Assembly (NCBI GenBank): GCA_016777565.1
Contig: JADHRF010000005.1
Coordinates: forward strand, 1-41,361
From: Pelagibacteraceae bacterium
Lineage (GTDB): Bacteria; Pseudomonadota; Alphaproteobacteria; Pelagibacterales; Pelagibacteraceae
Direction of reading: 5' to 3'
DNA: 41,361 nt
A program made the position numbers and the translations under genes. Below, piece after piece: positions 37,351-41,361 of the stretch; the first letter of the stretch is position 1; every line of letters begins with the position of its first letter. The notes under the pieces were generated by a model. It ran no database searches. It saw only the letters and a list, made by a program, of their open reading frames with translations, and had not been told where the DNA came from.

Positions 37351-38636
37351 TAAGATTTAAATACTACCTCTCCGCCTAAAAAGGTCATTTGAATTTTTCC
37401 TTGAAGTTTTCTGCCTTCAATAGAAGTGTTTTTCGATTTTGATTTTAAATCATCTCCATTAACCATCCATGGTTCATCTAGATCAAAAACACATATATCT
37501 GCATCTGAACCTTTTTTTAATGAACCTTTGTTTATTTTTAAAATATTTGCTGGATTTATTGTTAAAGTTTCAATTATTTTTGTCAGTGGCAATGATTCAT
37601 TGTGGTGCATTTCTAAAGCCAAAGGTAAAAGAGTTTCAATTCCTACTGCTCCTACAGCAGCTTGTGCGAAGGGTAATCTTTTTCCCTCCTCGTCCACAGG
37701 TGTATGATCAGAGACAATTACATCAATTAACCCTGATTTTATTCCCTCTACTAATGCGACTCTATCGTCTTCTAACCGAAGAGGAGGTGAGAGTTTTAAA
37801 AAAGTTTTAAAATCACCAATATCATTTTCATTTAGTGAAAGATTATTAATAGACACACCAACACTAAAGTTCAATCCCTTTTCTTTATTTCTTTTAATAA
37901 CGTTAAGTGATTCTTTTGAAGAAATTTGGTTTACATGATATCTGCATGGAAATTCATTCAATAAAGACAAATCTCTCTCAATGATTATTTTTTCTGCTAT
38001 ATACGAAATTCCACCTAATCCTAATCTGGTTGACACTTCACCTTCATTGATACACCCATTTTTTGAAAGTTCATAATCTTCGACATGTTGCATGATTAAA
38101 ACACCTATATCTGATGCATAATCCATTATTCTTGCCATTGTTTCTGTATTTTGGACTGTTTTTGCAACGTCTGTAAATCCAATAATACCTTTTGCTGAGA
38201 GGAGACCAAACTCAGACATTTCTTTTCCAGAAATATCTCTTGTTAAAGAAGCACAAGGGAATAAATTTACAGATGCTTTGTCTCTTCCTCTTCTAATTAT
38301 GAAGTCTACCATAGAAACATTATCGATAATTGGTTTTGTGTTCGGCATAGTAACAACAGAGGTTACACCTCCAGCTAATGCTGCTTGGCTTAATGTTCTG
38401 AAATTTTCTTTATATTCATACCCAGGCTCTCCAACAAAAGCTTTCATGTCAACAATTCCTGGAATTACAATGCGATTTTTTATATCTATAATTTCCGCTG
38501 AAGGCTCATTAATTTTTTTTATATTTTTTCCTATTGCTTTAATTTTTCCCTTATCATCAATAAGAACAGAACCTTTTTCATCCATTCCTTGAGAAGGATC
38601 TATAATACGTGCATTAATTAATATTTTTTCTTTCAT
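37350..38636 (-). CDS. pyrX: Dihydroorotase-like protein PyrX, probably catalytically inactive
   Basis: This 428-residue amidohydrolase-fold protein aligns with the PyrC subtype that assembles with aspartate carbamoyltransferase. The normal metal motif PGxxDxHxH is replaced by PGIVDMKAFVGEPG (59-72), so the two zinc histidines are K65 and F67. Later family positions such as MPNTKPIID, YHVNQISS and VSDHTPVDEE are partly kept. Loss of HxH is known for pseudo-dihydroorotases (PyrC'/PyrX) encoded next to pyrB, where the protein has a structural role. An active PyrC is probably elsewhere in the genome. It lies 1 nt after pyrB. Confidence 0.88.
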   Translation of the reverse strand: MKEKILINARIIDPSQGMDEKGSVLIDDKGKIKAIGKNIKKINEPSAEIIDIKNRIVIPGIVDMKAFVGEPGYEYKENFRTLSQAALAGGVTSVVTMPNTKPIIDNVSMVDFIIRRGRDKASVNLFPCASLTRDISGKEMSEFGLLSAKGIIGFTDVAKTVQNTETMARIMDYASDIGVLIMQHVEDYELSKNGCINEGEVSTRLGLGGISYIAEKIIIERDLSLLNEFPCRYHVNQISSKESLNVIKRNKEKGLNFSVGVSINNLSLNENDIGDFKTFLKLSPPLRLEDDRVALVEGIKSGLIDVIVSDHTPVDEEGKRLPFAQAAVGAVGIETLLPLALEMHHNESLPLTKIIETLTINPANILKINKGSLKKGSDADICVFDLDEPWMVNGDDLKSKSKNTSIEGRKLQGKIQMTFLGGEVVFKS

Positions 38637-38637
38637 T

Positions 38638-39582
38638 TTATTTACAATAAATCTTTAAACACGCCATTCTTACTGCTACACCTAATTCAACTTGTTCCTT
38701 AACAAGACTCACGTTTATATCATCTGCAAGTTTTGTATCTATTTCGACACCTCTATTCATTGGACCAGGATGCATTATTAAAGCATCTTTACTTGCAAAC
38801 CTTAATTTTTCTGGAGTTAGACCAAAAAATTCATAATATTCTCTTTTCGATGGTAAAAATGTTCCTTGCATTCTTTCATTCTGCAATCTTAACATCATTA
38901 CGATATCACATTTATCTAATCCTTTTTTCATATCAGTAAAACTTTTAACACCTAATCTTTCAACTGATGAAGGCATTAAAGTTTTTGGACCTATTACATT
39001 TACTTCTGCGCCTAACATATTCATTAAATAAATATTTGATCTAGCCACACGTGAGTGAAGAATATCTCCACAGATTGCAATCTTTAGTCCTTCAATTTTT
39101 CCTTTACGATTTATTATAGTCAATGCATCTAATAAAGCTTGAGTAGGGTGTTCTCTTTGTCCATCACCTGCGTTAATTACAGCACAATTAACTTTTTGTG
39201 AAAGTAAATTAGGTGCTCCTGAATCTTGATGTCTTATCACAATTATGTCCGGGTGCATTGCATTTAAAGTCATAGCTGTATCCATTAAAGTTTCACCTTT
39301 TTTTAGGGCTGAATTACTTACGTTCATAGTCATCACATCAGCACCTAGTCTTTTTCCAGCTAAATCAAATGAACTTTGTGTTCTTGTCGAAGGTTCGAAG
39401 AATAAATTGATTTGAGTTTTACCTCTCAGAATGTCTAATTTTTTTGATGCACTTCTATTTAGTGATATGAAGGCTTTTGCTTCTTCAAGAATTTTTTTAG
39501 ACTCTATAATTGATAAATTTTGAATACCTAGTAGATGCTGGGAGGTGCTTTTAATAGCTGAAGTCTTTTTTGGAACTGCCAT
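38638..39582 (-). CDS. pyrB: Aspartate carbamoyltransferase catalytic subunit
   Basis: PyrB condenses carbamoyl phosphate and aspartate in the committed step of pyrimidine synthesis. Motifs are [20 protein letters not shown] (carbamoyl phosphate binding), [18 protein letters not shown], and [13 protein letters not shown] near the end. I chose ATG 39582 (314 residues); an in-frame TTG at 39591 lies within 2 nt of a candidate -10 box. No pyrI follows, and the next gene is the PyrX-like partner after 1 nt, suggesting a dodecameric PyrB-PyrX complex. Confidence 0.95.
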   Translation of the reverse strand: MAVPKKTSAIKSTSQHLLGIQNLSIIESKKILEEAKAFISLNRSASKKLDILRGKTQINLFFEPSTRTQSSFDLAGKRLGADVMTMNVSNSALKKGETLMDTAMTLNAMHPDIIVIRHQDSGAPNLLSQKVNCAVINAGDGQREHPTQALLDALTIINRKGKIEGLKIAICGDILHSRVARSNIYLMNMLGAEVNVIGPKTLMPSSVERLGVKSFTDMKKGLDKCDIVMMLRLQNERMQGTFLPSKREYYEFFGLTPEKLRFASKDALIMHPGPMNRGVEIDTKLADDINVSLVKEQVELGVAVRMACLKIYCK

Positions 39583-39592
39583 TAAAATCAAC

Positions 39593-39621
39593 TCTATAGG
39601 CCTTTTGTGCTAGTAGATCAA
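39593..39621 (-). promoter_or_regulatory. Candidate promoter for pyrB, nearly leaderless
   Basis: On the - strand TTGATC (39621-39616) and TATAGA (39598-39593) are spaced by 17 nt, with four of six matches to consensus at each. The -10 box ends 10 nt before the pyrB ATG, so the predicted transcript would carry only about 3 to 5 nt of leader. The pair sits in the 44-nt ruvX-pyrB gap, which has no other apparent content. Confidence 0.45.
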
Positions 39622-39626
39622 GTAAT

Positions 39627-40082
39627 TTATCTCTTTAAATAGTCCAAAGCACCCTGAAGAATAAAAGCCGCAGAATTTTCATCTAATTTACTTATCTTTT
39701 TAGTCGTATTAACATTTAAATCATTGAATAGATTAAATGCACCTCTACTTGAGAGTCTTTCATCCCACATTGCGATAGGTATTGTAATATTTTTTGATAG
39801 ATTAATTGCAAGATCTTTTGCGGATTGAGATGAATTACTAAAAGATCCATCTAAGTTAATAGGGTTACCAATAATGATACCTTTAATATCATTTTCACTA
39901 ATAATTTTATTTATTTCAATCATCAAATCTGAAAAATTATTTTTAATAATCGTTGTATAAGGTGTAGCAATAATTTTATTTTCATCACATATAGCTATGC
40001 CTATTCGTTTCTTTCCTGGATCAATCCCTATTAATCGTGATTTTTTATCTATTTTTTTTTCGAATTCTTCAATATCCAGCAT
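39627..40082 (-). CDS. ruvX: Putative pre-16S rRNA nuclease / Holliday junction resolvase-like protein
   Basis: This 151-residue RNase H-fold protein belongs to the YqgF/RuvX family, implicated in 16S rRNA 5' maturation and named for resemblance to RuvC. Family marks are the first acidic residue D21 in LIGIDPGKKRIGIAICD, IIIGNPINLDGSFSNSS, AMWDERLSSRGAFN, and a C-terminal acidic LDENSAAFILQ. The length is close to the family norm. It is divergent from gatC across 50 bp and lies upstream of pyrB on the same strand. Confidence 0.93.
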   Translation of the reverse strand: MLDIEEFEKKIDKKSRLIGIDPGKKRIGIAICDENKIIATPYTTIIKNNFSDLMIEINKIISENDIKGIIIGNPINLDGSFSNSSQSAKDLAINLSKNITIPIAMWDERLSSRGAFNLFNDLNVNTTKKISKLDENSAAFILQGALDYLKR

Positions 40083-40096
40083 GATTGTGTTATAAT
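40068..40096 (+). promoter_or_regulatory. Candidate promoter for gatC-gatA
   Basis: A perfect TATAAT (40091-40096) lies 17 nt after TTCAAT (40068-40073), a -35 match of only three in six that falls inside the divergent ruvX start. Transcription would begin near 40103, giving a leader of about 30 nt. On the opposite strand the overlapping TATAAC sits 6 nt before the ruvX ATG, so both genes may start from this 50-bp region. Confidence 0.5.
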
Positions 40097-40097
40097 T

Positions 40098-40124
40098 TAT
40101 GTTATTAGATTCCTAAATAACATA
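40098..40124 (+). repeat. 9-bp inverted repeat in the ruvX/gatC intergenic region
   Basis: TATGTTATT (40098-40106) and AATAACATA (40116-40124) are perfect reverse complements with a 9-nt spacer. The dyad straddles the predicted gatC start site just after the TATAAT box and ends 8 nt before the gatC ATG. It could be an operator for a dimeric regulator or a 5'-leader hairpin; the two cannot be separated by eye. Confidence 0.7.
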
Positions 40125-40132
40125 GATCACAA

Positions 40133-40420
40133 ATGTCCATAGATAAAGATAAAATTAAACATACCGCTAAATTAGCTAGGATTTCATTAGATGATAAAAA
40201 AATAGACAATTTATCAAAAGATTTATCTAATATTTTTAAATTTATTGAAAAACTAAACAATGCCAACACAGATAATGTAAAACCATTAAGCTCAATTCTA
40301 GACACTTCGTTAAGATCAAGAGAGGATAAAGTTAATGATGGAAATATACGAGATCAAATTTTAGAAAACGCACCAAATAAAAATGAAGATTTTTTTATCG
40401 TACCTAAGGTTATAGAGTAA
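40133..40420 (+). CDS. gatC: Aspartyl/glutamyl-tRNA amidotransferase subunit C
   Basis: GatC is the small clamp of the GatCAB complex, which converts misacylated Glu-tRNA-Gln and/or Asp-tRNA-Asn to the cognate form. This 95-residue protein has IKHTAKLARISLDDKKIDNL (about 8-27), the NTDNVKPLSS segment, DKVNDG, and the C-terminal FFIVPKVIE, all typical. Its stop is immediately followed by the gatA ATG, with no spacer. The presence of GatCAB suggests reliance on indirect Gln-tRNA and/or Asn-tRNA charging. Confidence 0.96.
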   Translation: MSIDKDKIKHTAKLARISLDDKKIDNLSKDLSNIFKFIEKLNNANTDNVKPLSSILDTSLRSREDKVNDGNIRDQILENAPNKNEDFFIVPKVIE

Positions 40421-41361
40421 ATGACAAATTTAACTAAAAATAGCTTAAAAGAAAATGTTAATCTAATTAAAAAAAAAGAAATTAAGTCTGAAGAATTAAC
40501 GTTAGCTTACGTACAAAATATTAAAAAAGGAAAAAAACTTAATTCATTTATTACTGAGTGTTGTGACTCGGCAATAACTAATGCAAAAAATTTCGATCAA
40601 AAGCAAAATTATGAAGGTTTATTGCCTGGCATGCCTCTTGCTGTTAAAGATTTATTTTGTACAAACGGTGTAAAAACTACTGCTGCAAGTAAGATGCTAG
40701 AAAATTTTGTTCCAAACTACGAGTCAACAGTTACAAAAAATTTATGGTCGGAAGGGGCATTTCTTTTAGGAAAGTTAAACTGTGACGAATACGCAATGGG
40801 TTCTTCAAATGAGACCAGTTTTTTTGGAAATGTTATTAACCCAGTTAAAGAAAATACTGTTCCTGGAGGATCGTCAGGAGGTTCCGCTAGCGCTCTAGCT
40901 GCTGATCTTACGCCAGCTACAATTGGAACTGATACCGGTGGCTCTATAAGACAACCAGCTTCATTTACAGGTACAGTCGGATTAAAACCTACTTATGGAC
41001 TTTGCTCAAGATGGGGAATCGTTGCTTTTGCCTCTTCATTAGATCAAGCAGGCCCAATGACAAAAACAGTTTCAGATTGTGCTTTAATGTTAGAGGCTAT
41101 GGCTGGATTTGACTCAAAAGATTCTACATCTATTAATAAAAAAAAAGAAAATTATTCTAAAAATTTAACAAAAAATATAAAAGGTTTAAAAATAGGAATT
41201 CCTCAAGAATATAGAGTTGATGGTATGCCTAAAGAAATTGAAGATCTTTGGGAAAAAGGTAAAAAAATTTTGAAAGAAGAAGGTGCTGAGATAATTGATA
41301 TCTCGTTACCCCATACAGAATATGCTTTACCTACATATTATATAGTCGCACCAGCAGAAGC
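40421..41361 (+). CDS. gatA: Glutamyl-tRNA(Gln)/aspartyl-tRNA(Asn) amidotransferase subunit A, 5' part
   Basis: The open frame continues off the right edge (about 313 of an expected 480 or so residues). GatA is the amidase that releases ammonia from glutamine for the GatB kinase site. The amidase Ser-cisSer-Lys triad is visible as K76 in LAVKDLF, S151 in GGSSGGSA, and S175 in [12 protein letters not shown]. It follows gatC without a gap; gatB would be expected downstream, outside the window. Confidence 0.96.
   Translation, partial: MTNLTKNSLKENVNLIKKKEIKSEELTLAYVQNIKKGKKLNSFITECCDSAITNAKNFDQKQNYEGLLPGMPLAVKDLFCTNGVKTTAASKMLENFVPNYESTVTKNLWSEGAFLLGKLNCDEYAMGSSNETSFFGNVINPVKENTVPGGSSGGSASALAADLTPATIGTDTGGSIRQPASFTGTVGLKPTYGLCSRWGIVAFASSLDQAGPMTKTVSDCALMLEAMAGFDSKDSTSINKKKENYSKNLTKNIKGLKIGIPQEYRVDGMPKEIEDLWEKGKKILKEEGAEIIDISLPHTEYALPTYYIVAPAE

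Noticed and set aside
1-41361. Mobile elements, prophage, toxin-antitoxin or defence system
   Set aside because: No transposase, integrase, phage or restriction genes, no long direct repeats and no compositional break were seen; every gene except the 98-residue exported protein fits a housekeeping family.

Overview
This window looks like a chromosomal segment of a genome-streamlined, AT-rich alphaproteobacterium, most likely the SAR11 clade (Pelagibacterales). That is an inference from several things seen here: strong A/T bias even in rRNA-machinery genes, very lysine- and asparagine-rich proteins, gene junctions of 0 to 5 nt or overlapping, no mobile elements, and alphaproteobacterial gene orders (tuf-tRNA-Trp-secE-nusG, secY-adk-rpsM, pyrB-pseudo-dihydroorotase-plsY-topA). 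No identity search was possible.

Region 1 (1-27439, all + strand) is one almost unbroken gene-expression cluster. It runs: the tail of tuf, tRNA-Trp, secE, nusG, rplK, rplA, rplJ, rplL, rpoB, rpoC, rpsL, rpsG, fusA, the S10 set (rpsJ to rpsQ), the spc set (rplN to secY), adk, and the alpha set (rpsM, rpsK, rpoA, rplQ). It encodes translation factors, about thirty ribosomal proteins, the core RNA polymerase subunits, and the SecY/SecE channel subunits. Usable non-coding space exists in only three places: a 58-nt gap holding a near-perfect inverted repeat (rplL-rpoB), a 172-nt gap with a candidate promoter and two hairpins (rpoC-rpsL), and a 54-nt gap with a good -35/-10 pair (adk-rpsM). The second tuf copy usual after fusA is absent, rpmD (L30) is absent between rpsE and rplO, and there is no room for classical L10 or S10 leaders.

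Region 2 (27459-33375) is a mosaic of housekeeping genes on alternating strands: an RluA/RluC-type pseudouridine synthase, lipB, an MgtE magnesium channel, panC, and a galU-ugd pair that makes UDP-glucuronate. Three convergent pairs (rluC/lipB, mgtE/panC, ugd/ridA) overlap tail to tail by 15, 6 and 8 nt with no recognisable terminator.

Region 3 (33368-40082, - strand) reads ruvX, pyrB, a pseudo-dihydroorotase lacking the HxH metal ligands, plsY, topA, a small exported protein of unknown function with an internal repeat, and a RidA-family protein. The dprA gene often found between plsY and topA is missing. Region 4 (40133-end, + strand) starts a gatC-gatA operon, divergent from ruvX across 50 bp that holds a TATAAT box and a 9-bp dyad.

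I found no CRISPR array, prophage, insertion sequence, toxin-antitoxin pair or clearly novel multi-gene system. The points most worth a second look are the sparse regulatory architecture of the ribosomal cluster, the missing genes, the rplV TTG start using an SD built into the rpsS tail, the altered adenylate kinase zinc site, the PyrX-like protein, the unknown exported protein, and the dyad in front of gatC.
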